A stretch of DNA of 12,793 nucleotides from the NCBI GenBank assembly GCA_009774655.1, contig VSOD01000085.1:1-12793 (forward strand), given 5' to 3'. The notes below the pieces were generated by a model, which saw only the letters and a program-made list of their open reading frames with translations, did no database searches and was not told where the DNA came from. The position numbers and the translations under genes were made by a program. This document shows, piece by piece, positions 1 through 5,995 of the stretch. Position 1 is the stretch's first letter, and each line of letters begins with the position of its first letter. Source of the stretch: Lachnospiraceae bacterium (GTDB lineage Bacteria; Bacillota_A; Clostridia; Lachnospirales; Lachnospiraceae).

Positions 1-1518
1 GTAACCCTCGTAGCGCTCCGTCAGGTTGGCCAGCGCCTCCAGCCTAGACTTCTGCTGATGATAAAGCACCTGGGTATCCCGCAGCTTCTGGTCCCGCTCC
101 GCCAGCTCTTCCCGGAAAAGCGAAAGCCGCTCCTCCATCGTCTCCTGCTTTTCCCCCAGTTCTTTGATGGCAGTCCCCACGGCCTCGAATTCTTCTTCCA
201 GCTTCCTGATGACCTCCGTCTGCTCCGCCTCGTCGGACTTGGCCCGCAGCAGTCTGGAATTCAGCTCCGCCCTGCGGATGTTGATCTGCTCCAGCATGGT
301 ATCGTAGCGCCCCATCTTGGACTTGATCGTAGCACGGTTGTTCAGGGCGTCAATGATCGTATTCTTCCCACTTTCGATGTGATCATTCAGTTCTTCGATC
401 CGGCTCTGGGTCTCCTCCAGCAGCTGTCGCGCCTCCGTCCTCGCCGTCTCCAGCTGACTGAGTTTCTGATCCGTCTGCTCCTTATCCGCAAGGATGCCGT
501 CCTTCTCCCGGATGCGCACATCAATCTGCTCACTGATACTTCGGATGCGGCTCTGTAAATGCTCTTCGTTGCCCTCCGCTGAGTGGATCTGCTCCTTTAA
601 GACATTGATCTCACCTTCCAGCTTGGAACGCATCACCCCGGTATCCGTCAGTGTCGCCCGGGCCGTCTCGATGGCCTGATCCAGTTCTTCGATCCGGCCT
701 GCGATCTGCTCGTACTCTTCCTTGATGCTCTCATACTTCTTCGTGGTCTCGTTAAGATCCCCGCCGGCGATCGTGAGTTTACCGTCCGTCTCCGCCAGCT
801 GCTGCCGTACCCGCACATTCTCCAACAGGAACACATTTACATCCAGCGTCTTTAACTCTTCTTTCTTTTTCAGGTAGACTCTGGCCTTCTCGGCCTGCTT
901 CTCCAGCGGCCCGGTCTGCTTCTCCAGCTCGCTTAGGATGTCGTTGACCCGGACAAGGTTCTGTTTCTCGTCTTCCAGCTTCTTCTGTGCCGCATACTTC
1001 CTGCGCTTGAACTTCACGATACCGGCAGCCTCGTCGAATAACTCACGCCGCTCCTCCGGCTTGCCGCTTAAGATCTTCTCGATCTGTCCCTGTCCGATAA
1101 TGGAGTATCCTTCCTTACCGATACCGGTATCGTAGAAAAGCTCGTTCACGTCTTTCAGACGGCAGATGGAGCCGTTGATCATATATTCACTCTCGCCGGA
1201 CCGGTACAGCCTTCTGGACACCGTCACCTCATCATAGTCGATGGTCAGCTGATGATCCGTATTGTCCAGCGTGATCGCCACATAGGCATAACCCAGAGGT
1301 TTTCGCATCTCCGTTCCGGAGAAGATCACGTCCTGCATGGAAGACCCTCGAAGCTGCTTGATCCGCTGCTCTCCCAGCACCCATCTGACGGCATCCGCCA
1401 CGTTGCTTTTTCCGGAACCGTTGGGTCCCACAATACCGGTAATACCGTTGTGAAACTTGAAATTTATCTTATTGGCAAAGGATTTGAATCCGTGCACCTC
1501 AATGCTTTTTAAATACAT
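1..1518 (-). CDS. smc: Chromosome partition protein SMC, N-terminal part (truncated by window edge)
   Basis: SMC is the ATPase core of the SMC-ScpAB condensin that compacts and segregates the chromosome. The visible 506 codons start at ATG 1518 (MYLKSIEVHGFKSFANK), with the Shine-Dalgarno GAGGT just upstream. The frame is open to base 1, so the gene continues past the left edge. Seen: Walker A GPNGSGKS at residues 31-38; the Q-loop region YSIIGQGQIEKIL near 138-150; then FDEAAGIVKFKRRK leading into a long charged coiled coil from about residue 170 to 490. The last residues, LANLTERYEGY, are typical of the entry to the hinge. The second coiled coil, signature motif and Walker B must lie outside the window. 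It follows rnc by 96 bp, the usual Firmicutes order, and is probably read from the plsX or DUF177 promoter, since I see no promoter of its own. The family call is secure. Confidence 0.97.
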   Translation of the reverse strand, partial: MYLKSIEVHGFKSFANKINFKFHNGITGIVGPNGSGKSNVADAVRWVLGEQRIKQLRGSSMQDVIFSGTEMRKPLGYAYVAITLDNTDHQLTIDYDEVTVSRRLYRSGESEYMINGSICRLKDVNELFYDTGIGKEGYSIIGQGQIEKILSGKPEERRELFDEAAGIVKFKRRKYAAQKKLEDEKQNLVRVNDILSELEKQTGPLEKQAEKARVYLKKKEELKTLDVNVFLLENVRVRQQLAETDGKLTIAGGDLNETTKKYESIKEEYEQIAGRIEELDQAIETARATLTDTGVMRSKLEGEINVLKEQIHSAEGNEEHLQSRIRSISEQIDVRIREKDGILADKEQTDQKLSQLETARTEARQLLEETQSRIEELNDHIESGKNTIIDALNNRATIKSKMGRYDTMLEQINIRRAELNSRLLRAKSDEAEQTEVIRKLEEEFEAVGTAIKELGEKQETMEERLSLFREELAERDQKLRDTQVLYHQQKSRLEALANLTERYEGY

Positions 1519-1614
1519 ACGTACCTCAATCTGTCTTTCTACTACCGTACAAACATCTTCACAACCGGACTGACGCCTGCCGTATCATCCACACAGGATT
1601 CCGGCAGCTCCTGT

Positions 1615-2319
1615 CTAATTCTTCCGTGCAGACACCACCTTACGCCGAAGAAGCGCTTCATAAGCGGCGTGCTGTTCCGCCGCTTTCTTGGAATGCCCGT
1701 TTCCACGGCCCGCCTTCCTGTCACCGACCATCACTTCCACCACGAAAGTCTTGTCATGCTCCGGCCCTTCCTCCCGAACCAACTCATAACGAATCACGCC
1801 GCCGTTCTCCTTCTGGATTTCTTCCTGCAGTATGGTCTTCGCATCATAGAACAGCTGCTTGTGCTCCAGGTCCGACAGAATAAAACGGCCGATGAACGCC
1901 CGCGCTTCCTCGATGCCGCTGTCCAGATAAATGGCGCCGATGGTGGCCTCCATCACATCCGATATGATGGAATCCCGCTTCCTGCCGCCGGTCAGTTCTT
2001 CCCCTCTGCCCAGCAGGATAAACTCTTCCAGTCCGATCTGCCTCGCACAGAAAGCAAGGGCCGGCTCACAGACGATGGAAGATCTGAATTTGGTCAACTC
2101 TCCCTCCGACATCTCCGGATTCTCCCGGAAGATATGATCGCTGCTCACCAGCTCCAGCACCGCATCACCGAGAAACTCCAGCCTCTCATAATCCGGCAAT
2201 TTGTTGATCTTCTGCTCATTAGAACAGGAACTGTGAGTCAGTGCCTGCCGCAGCAGTTTCTTATCCTGAAAACAATATCCTATTCTCTCTTCCAGCAGTC
2301 TTAGTCTGTTCGTCAACAT
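1615..2319 (-). CDS. rnc: Ribonuclease III
   Basis: This is the double-strand-specific endoribonuclease that processes the rRNA precursor and structured mRNAs. The product is 234 residues with the usual two domains. The nuclease domain carries ERLEFLGDAVLEL (residues 45-57; metal ligands Glu48 and Asp52) and DVMEATIGAIYLD (121-133; Asp121, Glu124). A double-stranded RNA-binding domain runs from about 159 to 226, ending GHSKKAAEQHAAYEALL. An in-frame ATG at 2352 would add 11 residues (MIGLFKCRRIS). I prefer ATG 2319, because AGGAGG lies 7 bases before it, family members start near MLTNRLRLLEERIGY, and the longer version would begin inside a hairpin. It lies 57 bp after acpP and 96 bp before smc. 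All active-site residues are present. Confidence 0.96.
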   Translation of the reverse strand: MLTNRLRLLEERIGYCFQDKKLLRQALTHSSCSNEQKINKLPDYERLEFLGDAVLELVSSDHIFRENPEMSEGELTKFRSSIVCEPALAFCARQIGLEEFILLGRGEELTGGRKRDSIISDVMEATIGAIYLDSGIEEARAFIGRFILSDLEHKQLFYDAKTILQEEIQKENGGVIRYELVREEGPEHDKTFVVEVMVGDRKAGRGNGHSKKAAEQHAAYEALLRRKVVSARKN

Positions 2320-2340
2320 GGAAATCCTCCTGCATTTAAA

Positions 2341-2366
2341 AAGCCCTATCAAAATACAAAGGGCTT
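2341..2366 (-). terminator. Weak terminator or attenuator hairpin between acpP and rnc
   Basis: On the minus strand AAGCCCT pairs perfectly with AGGGCTT (7 bp) across a 12-base loop, followed by TTTAAA, so the 3' side reads GGGCTTTTT. The stem is short and the T run is only five bases. It lies 11 bases after the acpP stop and ends close to the rnc ribosome binding site. It may end part of the transcription and so make acpP mRNA far more abundant than rnc mRNA. It could also be a processing or mRNA-stability hairpin. Confidence 0.5.
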
Positions 2367-2376
2367 CCCGCTTCTC

Positions 2377-2604
2377 TTAAATAGAATTTCTGATCAGCTC
2401 AACGGCCTCTCCCACCGTTGAGATCTCCTGTATCGCCTCGGCCGGAATCTCGATCTCAAATGCCTCCTCGATCTTCATCACGATCTGATAAACATCCAGG
2501 GAGTCCGCCCCGAGATCCTCCGTAAAAGTCGTCTCTTCTGTAACCTCATTAGGGTCCACGCTCAATATATCCGCGATCGCTTCTTTTAGCTTCTCTAATT
2601 CCAT
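2377..2604 (-). CDS. acpP: Acyl carrier protein
   Basis: This is the small acidic carrier of growing acyl chains in type II fatty acid synthesis. The 75-residue product has the phosphopantetheine attachment motif LGADSLDVYQIVMKIEEAF, with the modified serine at residue 35, and the usual four-helix pattern rich in Glu and Asp. Length is normal (75-80 residues). The start ATG 2604 has AAAGGGG about 12 bases upstream, a slightly long spacing. It sits 47 bp after plsX and 57 bp before rnc. PlsX takes acyl groups from acyl-ACP, so the plsX-acpP pair places carrier and consumer in one transcript. No other fatty acid synthesis genes are in the window, so this could be either the main or an additional ACP of the cell. 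Confidence 0.96.
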   Translation of the reverse strand: MELEKLKEAIADILSVDPNEVTEETTFTEDLGADSLDVYQIVMKIEEAFEIEIPAEAIQEISTVGEAVELIRNSI

Positions 2605-2651
2605 TCTTACAGTTTACCCCTTTCGCCTTCTCTCTCGTTTCTCATAGTCTG

Positions 2652-3680
2652 CTATTTCTCTCCGGATACGATCCCGTCAGTCTGCAGCATCTGACGGATC
2701 TTCTCGCTGATCTTCTGCTCGGTAAAGGTGATACACTGTAAAATAGAATTCTTGATCTCTATGGATTTGGAACTGCCGTGGGTCTTGACCACCAGTCCCT
2801 TGAGGCCCAGCATCGGCGCGCCGCCGTACTGTTCCAGATCAAACGCCTTCAGGGTCTGCTTGAGGGCCGGCTTCACGAGAAGCGCGCCGATCTTGCTGCG
2901 CAGATTCGTCATCATGCCTTCCTTCACCTTCGAGATCAGGGTCGCACCCACACCCTCGTAAGTCTTTAAGATGACGTTCCCCACAAAGGCTTCGCACACC
3001 ACCACATCCGCCGCGCCGGCCGGAATATCCCTGGCCTCCACGCTGCCGATAAAGTTGATATCCGGGCAGTTCTTCAAGAGCGGAAAGGTCTCCTTGACGA
3101 GCGCATTGCCCTTCTCCTCCTCCGCCCCGATATTCACGATACCCACTTTCGGATTCTTGATCCCCATCACATGCTCCATATAGACGGAACCCATCTTGGC
3201 GAACTGCACCAGGTGGGAAGGTCTGGCGTCCACGTTGGCGCCGCAGTCGATCAGCAGGGAACATCCCGTCGCCGTCGGGATGAGCGGCGCAAGCGGCGGT
3301 CTCTCCACCCCCTTGATCCGGCCTACGATAACCTGTCCGCCCACCAGCGTGGCGCCTGTGCTCCCCGCCGATACATAGGCATCGCATATACCGTCCTTGA
3401 CCAGATTCAGCGCCTTCACCAAAGAAGAATCCTTCTTCTTGCGGATCGCCATCACGGGTGGCTCCGCCGTCTCTATGATCTCGGAAGCAGGCACCACCTC
3501 GATCTGCTCCTTCGGGTATGTATGACCGGCCAGCTCCCTCTCCACCGCCTCCTTCATACCCACCAGATATACCTTGACCTTACTGCTCTCGTTGACGGCT
3601 TCCACCGCCCCCTTCACGATCTCCTGCGGGGCATTGTCACCGCCCATCGCATCCACCGCGACCTTAATATACTCACTCAT
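2652..3680 (-). CDS. plsX: Phosphate acyltransferase PlsX
   Basis: PlsX converts acyl-ACP and phosphate to acyl-phosphate, the acyl donor for PlsY in the first step of phosphatidic acid synthesis. It is a peripheral membrane enzyme. The 342-residue product has normal family length and opens with the hallmark VAVDAMGGDNAPQEIVKGA. Other recognised stretches are VSAGSTGATLVGG, LIDCGANVDARP and YGGAPMLGLKG. The start ATG 3680 follows GAGGTGCAGTT, a clear Shine-Dalgarno. It has a leader of about 100 bases after its own promoter and a hairpin that separates it from rpmF. It is followed by acpP. plsY is not in the window. I see nothing truncated or unusual. Confidence 0.97.
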   Translation of the reverse strand: MSEYIKVAVDAMGGDNAPQEIVKGAVEAVNESSKVKVYLVGMKEAVERELAGHTYPKEQIEVVPASEIIETAEPPVMAIRKKKDSSLVKALNLVKDGICDAYVSAGSTGATLVGGQVIVGRIKGVERPPLAPLIPTATGCSLLIDCGANVDARPSHLVQFAKMGSVYMEHVMGIKNPKVGIVNIGAEEEKGNALVKETFPLLKNCPDINFIGSVEARDIPAGAADVVVCEAFVGNVILKTYEGVGATLISKVKEGMMTNLRSKIGALLVKPALKQTLKAFDLEQYGGAPMLGLKGLVVKTHGSSKSIEIKNSILQCITFTEQKISEKIRQMLQTDGIVSGEK

Positions 3681-3718
3681 AACTGCACCTCGTATCAGCT
3701 TCTGTCACTTTATTCTTT

Positions 3719-3733
3719 GATCTCATCAAGATC
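3719..3733. repeat. Small inverted repeat in the plsX leader
   Basis: gatct and agatc form a 5-bp dyad around catca, about 40 bases before the plsX start. It may be a small leader hairpin or an operator half. It is too short to be confident about. Confidence 0.2.
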
Positions 3734-3785
3734 CGTCAGGTTAACCCCGGCCACGTTCAAAAAACAAAACTGTAAAGATAATTTT

Positions 3786-3814
3786 AGTATACCATATGAG
3801 AAAACCAAAGTCTA
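3786..3814 (-). promoter_or_regulatory. Probable sigma-A promoter for plsX-acpP-rnc-smc
   Basis: On the minus strand TAGACT (-35, 4 of 6 consensus; 3809-3814) and TATACT (-10, 5 of 6; 3786-3791) are 17 bp apart. It lies just after the rpmF hairpin and about 106 bases before plsX. That fits separate control of the lipid and rnc-smc genes from the ribosomal pair upstream. The spacing and -10 are good; the -35 is only fair. Confidence 0.6.
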
Positions 3815-3839
3815 CGATAAAAGAAAGCCGCAAAATAAA

Positions 3840-3878
3840 GAAATCAAGGAATCATACGCTCTACGATCCCTTGATCTC
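3840..3878 (-). terminator. Hairpin terminator after rpmF
   Basis: Bases 3840-3856 and 3862-3878 form a 17-bp stem around a 5-base loop. Fourteen pairs are Watson-Crick and three are G-U in the minus-strand RNA. It starts 17 bases after the rpmF stop. The tail reads TTTATTTTG, T-rich but interrupted, so some read-through is possible. It separates DUF177-rpmF from plsX, which has a promoter just downstream. Confidence 0.75.
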
Positions 3879-3895
3879 TTCAAATATCACCCGCA

Positions 3896-4075
3896 TTAAT
3901 CAACTGCGATAATTTCTTTTTTGTTGTATGTGCCGCACTTCTTACATACTCTGTGGGGTACCATGAGCGCACCGCATTTACTGCACTTAACCAATGTAGG
4001 GGCAGTCATTTTCCAGTTTGCTCTTCTCCTGTCTCTTCTCCCTTTGGAAGATTTGTTCTTAGGACAGATTGACAT
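3896..4075 (-). CDS. rpmF: Large-subunit ribosomal protein L32
   Basis: This is a structural protein of the 50S subunit, 59 residues. It begins MSICPKNKSSKGRRDRRRAN, the usual basic N-terminus, followed by TAPTLVKCSKCG and ends KCGTYNKKEIIAVD. The cysteine pairs C31-C34 and C44-C47 form the zinc ribbon, so this is the zinc-binding rather than the cysteine-free L32 form. ATG 4075 is preceded by AGGAGG, 8 bases upstream. That Shine-Dalgarno lies inside the last codons of the DUF177 gene, and only 4 bases separate that stop from this start, so the two are probably translationally coupled. It is followed by a strong hairpin. Confidence 0.97.
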   Translation of the reverse strand: MSICPKNKSSKGRRDRRRANWKMTAPTLVKCSKCGALMVPHRVCKKCGTYNKKEIIAVD

Positions 4076-4079
4076 CGTC

Positions 4080-4604
4080 TCACACCTCCTTACTCCCGTT
4101 AAAGATATCTTTTATTACTGCCATCCTGGGATCAGGAACAAACGTGTCACAGTCACATGTTCCCGTATTCAGATCCTGTCCGCACTGACGGCATATACCG
4201 CGGCAGTCCGGCCTGCACAGAATCTTCATAGGCCAGTTGATCACAATTTCATTGCGCAGCAGTTCCTCCACGTCCATCTGATAACCGTTCATATACTCCT
4301 GATCGTCGCCGTCCTCCGGCGAAGGCATCCTGTCCGGTGCATACACTGTCCTGTCAATCACAAGCTCCAGTGTCTCCTCCACGTCCTTAAGACATCTGCC
4401 GCAGCGGGCGCGGAACACGATTCTGCCTTCTCCCCTGACTTCCGCCTTCCCTTTCCCGACATTCGTAATGGTCAGAGTGACGGCTGCCCTGCCGCTCACA
4501 GGATATGTCTCTCCTCCGACCGTAACCTGTGCCAGTTCCGGTTCTATCTGCATCGTGACTGTCCGGCCCTCATTGAGTAACACCTCAGTTAAATTCACGA
4601 ACAT
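4080..4604 (-). CDS. DUF177 (YceD/YlbN-like) protein, probable 23S rRNA accumulation factor
   Basis: This is a 174-residue protein of the DUF177 family, encoded almost always just before rpmF (yceD in E. coli, ylbN in B. subtilis). Family members are linked to 23S rRNA accumulation and so to large-subunit assembly; the biochemical role is not settled. Seen: an N-terminal beta-rich half, then CGRC (C68, C71). After an acidic stretch comes a cysteine-rich C-terminal block CRPDCRGICRQCGQDLNTG with C130, C134, C138, C141, C150 and C152, probably binding metal. ATG 4604 has AGGAG 7-8 bases upstream. The -10 box ends only 26 bases before the start, so the 5' leader is short. It is first in the operon with rpmF. 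The family call is firm; the function is inferred from homologues. Confidence 0.92.
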   Translation of the reverse strand: MFVNLTEVLLNEGRTVTMQIEPELAQVTVGGETYPVSGRAAVTLTITNVGKGKAEVRGEGRIVFRARCGRCLKDVEETLELVIDRTVYAPDRMPSPEDGDDQEYMNGYQMDVEELLRNEIVINWPMKILCRPDCRGICRQCGQDLNTGTCDCDTFVPDPRMAVIKDIFNGSKEV

Positions 4605-4630
4605 AGTTGACTCCTATCCACACTCAAACA

Positions 4631-4659
4631 ATTATACCCATGGGTTTTCCATTTGTCAA
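4631..4659 (-). promoter_or_regulatory. Consensus sigma-A promoter for DUF177-rpmF
   Basis: On the minus strand TTGACA (4654-4659) and TATAAT (4631-4636) are both perfect consensus hexamers with the optimal 17-bp spacer. The predicted start of transcription is near 4624, about 20 bases before the DUF177 ATG. The spacer contains ACCCATGGGT, a perfect 10-bp palindrome that runs into the -10 box and could be an operator, though it may be chance. The -35 box begins 8 bp after the pta stop codon. Confidence 0.92.
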
Positions 4660-4667
4660 CAAAAATT

Positions 4668-5669
4668 TTACGCAAGCTGGGCCTGTACCGCCGTAAGCGC
4701 CACCACGCCCACGATATCCTGCCAGGAACAGCCTCTCGAAAGGTCGTTGACCGGCTTGGCGATGCCCTGCAGCATGGGGCCGTAAGCCTCTGCCTTGCCC
4801 AGTCGCTGCACCAGCTTGTAGCCTATATTACCGCAGTCCAGATTCGGGAAGATCAGCACATTCGCCTTGCCCGCCACCTCACTGCCGGGTGCCTTGGACT
4901 TGGCTACCTGTGGCACCAGAGCGGCATCGGTCTGCAGTTCCCCGTCGATACACAGATGAGGATACTGCTCGTGGGCGATGCGGGTCGCCTCCACCATCTT
5001 ATCGACCAACGGGTGCTTCGCGCTGCCCTTCGTGGAGTGAGACAGCATGGCGATGATCGGCTTCGCTCCAACCAGGCTCTTAAAGCTCTTGGCCGAAGTA
5101 TCCGCAATGGCCGCCAGTTCCTCCGCCGTAGGATCCTGATTCAGACCGCAGTCTGCAAAGAGAAATGTCCCCTTCTCCCCAAAAGTACAGTCCGGCACGT
5201 CCAGAATAAAGAAACCGGATACCAGCTTCACGCCCGGCGCGGTCTTTAAGATCTGCAGTGCCGGCCGCAGCGTATCCGCCGTGGCATGACAGGCGCCGGC
5301 CACCATGCCGTCCGCGTCGTTGGCCTTGACCATCACCACGCCGAAGGTCAGATAATCGTTCAAGAGAATCTCCCTCGCCTTCTCCGGCGTCATCCCCTTG
5401 TTTTTCCTCGTCTCGTATAAAATATTCACATAGTCGTCCAGCTTCTCCGACTTCTCCGGGTCGATGATCGTCACGCCGTCCAGCTCCACCTCCAGCCAGC
5501 CGGCACCGTCCATAATCTTCTCTTCGTTGCCGATCATAATGATATCGGCGATCTCCTCCTTGAGAATGTTGGCCGCCGCGATCAGAGTCCTCTTGTCGTT
5601 GGTCTCCGGCAGTACGATCGTCTTCTTGTCGCTTCTTGCCTTTTCTTTCATCAGATCAATATAAGACAT
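4668..5669 (-). CDS. pta: Phosphate acetyltransferase
   Basis: The enzyme interconverts acetyl-CoA plus phosphate and acetyl-phosphate plus CoA. In fermenters it normally feeds acetate kinase for ATP. The 333-residue product has the length of the short, single-domain class. Recognised stretches include KKTIVLPETNDKRTL near the N-terminus, LTFGVVMVKANDADGMVAGA, LVSGFFILDVPDCTFG, LFADCGLNQDPTAEEL, MLSHSTKGSAKHPLVDK and YGPMLQGIAKPVNDLSRGCS. ATG 5669 has AAGGAGG about 9 bases upstream. In many related genomes ackA follows directly; here the DUF177 promoter follows within 8 bp and no ackA is in the window. A likely promoter (5830-5858) places a very long hairpin in its leader. tmcAL, which uses acetate, is divergent from it. 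Confidence 0.96.
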   Translation of the reverse strand: MSYIDLMKEKARSDKKTIVLPETNDKRTLIAAANILKEEIADIIMIGNEEKIMDGAGWLEVELDGVTIIDPEKSEKLDDYVNILYETRKNKGMTPEKAREILLNDYLTFGVVMVKANDADGMVAGACHATADTLRPALQILKTAPGVKLVSGFFILDVPDCTFGEKGTFLFADCGLNQDPTAEELAAIADTSAKSFKSLVGAKPIIAMLSHSTKGSAKHPLVDKMVEATRIAHEQYPHLCIDGELQTDAALVPQVAKSKAPGSEVAGKANVLIFPNLDCGNIGYKLVQRLGKAEAYGPMLQGIAKPVNDLSRGCSWQDIVGVVALTAVQAQLA

Positions 5670-5721
5670 ACCTGCTCCTCCTTAACGTCTGTCAAAACTT
5701 CCTTATTTCAAAACAGTTTCT

Positions 5722-5824
5722 TATAGTAAACGACATAACAAATTTCTGTTTCCGGCTCTTGCAGGAGCCATATACGGTAGCTCCTGCAAGGCCGAAAACG
5801 AAATTTCTAATGTCGTTAACTATA
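5722..5824. repeat. Long imperfect palindrome (possible MITE-like element or leader hairpin)
   Basis: The arms are 5722-5768 and 5780-5824 around an 11-base loop. About 41 of 45 positions pair, with four mismatches and two single-base bulges. The inner 10 bp (ttgcaggagc with gctcctgcaa) and the outer stretch around aacgacat are perfect. Both ends read TATAGT inward. There is no transposase. It resembles a miniature inverted-repeat element or a mobile hairpin; I cannot tell whether other copies exist. If the promoter at 5830-5858 is used, the pta mRNA would begin almost exactly at the first arm. Confidence 0.75.
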
Positions 5825-5829
5825 GACAG

Positions 5830-5858
5830 ATTATACAAAAATAACCGCCTGTACACAA
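5830..5858 (-). promoter_or_regulatory. Probable promoter for pta
   Basis: On the minus strand TATAAT (5830-5835) is a perfect -10, and TTGTGT (5853-5858, 3 of 6) lies 17 bp upstream. The predicted transcript start is near 5823, giving a leader of about 150 bases that consists largely of the long palindrome. The weak -35 suggests an activator or another control. The dyad at 5868-5910 sits about 10 bp upstream of it. Confidence 0.6.
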
Positions 5859-5867
5859 GATACATTC

Positions 5868-5910
5868 CGCTGTTTGTGCAAAATTGTTTCATTATTTTGC
5901 ACAAACAGCG
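5868..5910. promoter_or_regulatory. Perfect 17-bp inverted repeat with two TTTGYRCAAA palindromes (candidate operator)
   Basis: The arms 5868-5884 and 5894-5910 are perfectly complementary around a 9-base loop. Each arm contains its own 10-bp palindrome: TTTGTGCAAA (5873-5882) and TTTGCACAAA (5896-5905). Their centres are 23 bp apart, about two helical turns. That arrangement fits two dimers of a regulator binding between the divergent genes. The match to any named operator is not clear to me. Confidence 0.6.
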
Positions 5911-5927
5911 TGCAAAAAGTTTTTTTT
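5895..5927 (+). terminator. Terminator-like hairpin with T8 run ahead of tmcAL, overlapping the inverted repeat
   Basis: TTTTGCAC (5895-5902) pairs with GTGCAAAA (5910-5917) across a 7-base loop, followed by AG and eight T (5920-5927). TTTTGCAC is also part of the right arm of the 17-bp repeat, so the two hairpins cannot form together. This looks like an antiterminator/terminator pair, but I found no good plus-strand promoter upstream of it. TATGAT (5927-5932), in the same T run, could instead be a -10 box for tmcAL. Confidence 0.4.
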
Positions 5928-5995
5928 ATGATAAACTAATAAATAAGAAAGCCGTTGAACGCATGGCTTTTCAGGTATAAAAGGGGAGAACGACT

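Larger units (their letters stand above)
5670..5995. other. Structured divergent intergenic region between pta and tmcAL
   Basis: These 326 bases have no convincing gene; open frames here only reflect the symmetry of the palindrome. The region is more AT-rich than its surroundings. It holds, left to right: the pta ribosome binding site, an imperfect palindrome of about 103 bp, a TATAAT promoter facing pta, a 17-bp perfect inverted repeat, an overlapping hairpin with a T8 run, and the tmcAL ribosome binding site. Confidence 0.8.

Noticed and set aside
1519..1614. Hairpins between rnc and smc (ACAGGA/TCCTGT at 1593-1614, and CTGCCG/CGGCAG)
   Set aside because: Stems are only 6 bp, overlap one another and have no T run, so a terminator is not supported.
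3171..3899. 242-codon plus-strand open frame opposite plsX
   Set aside because: It overlaps plsX, which has secure family motifs, and has no ribosome binding site or recognisable domain.
4660..4700. Terminator at the pta 3' end (TTACG/CGTAA followed by T5)
   Set aside because: A 5-bp stem with a large loop is too weak; read-through from pta into DUF177 remains possible.
5636..5980. Open frames on both strands across the pta-tmcAL gap with similar peptides (IVNDI, NF)
   Set aside because: The similarity comes from the palindrome read on both strands. No suitable ribosome binding sites or family features are present, so I do not call a gene.
5955..5981. TTGAAC and TATAAA just before tmcAL as a promoter
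   Set aside because: The spacer is only 15 bp, and the start of transcription would fall at or inside the ribosome binding site.
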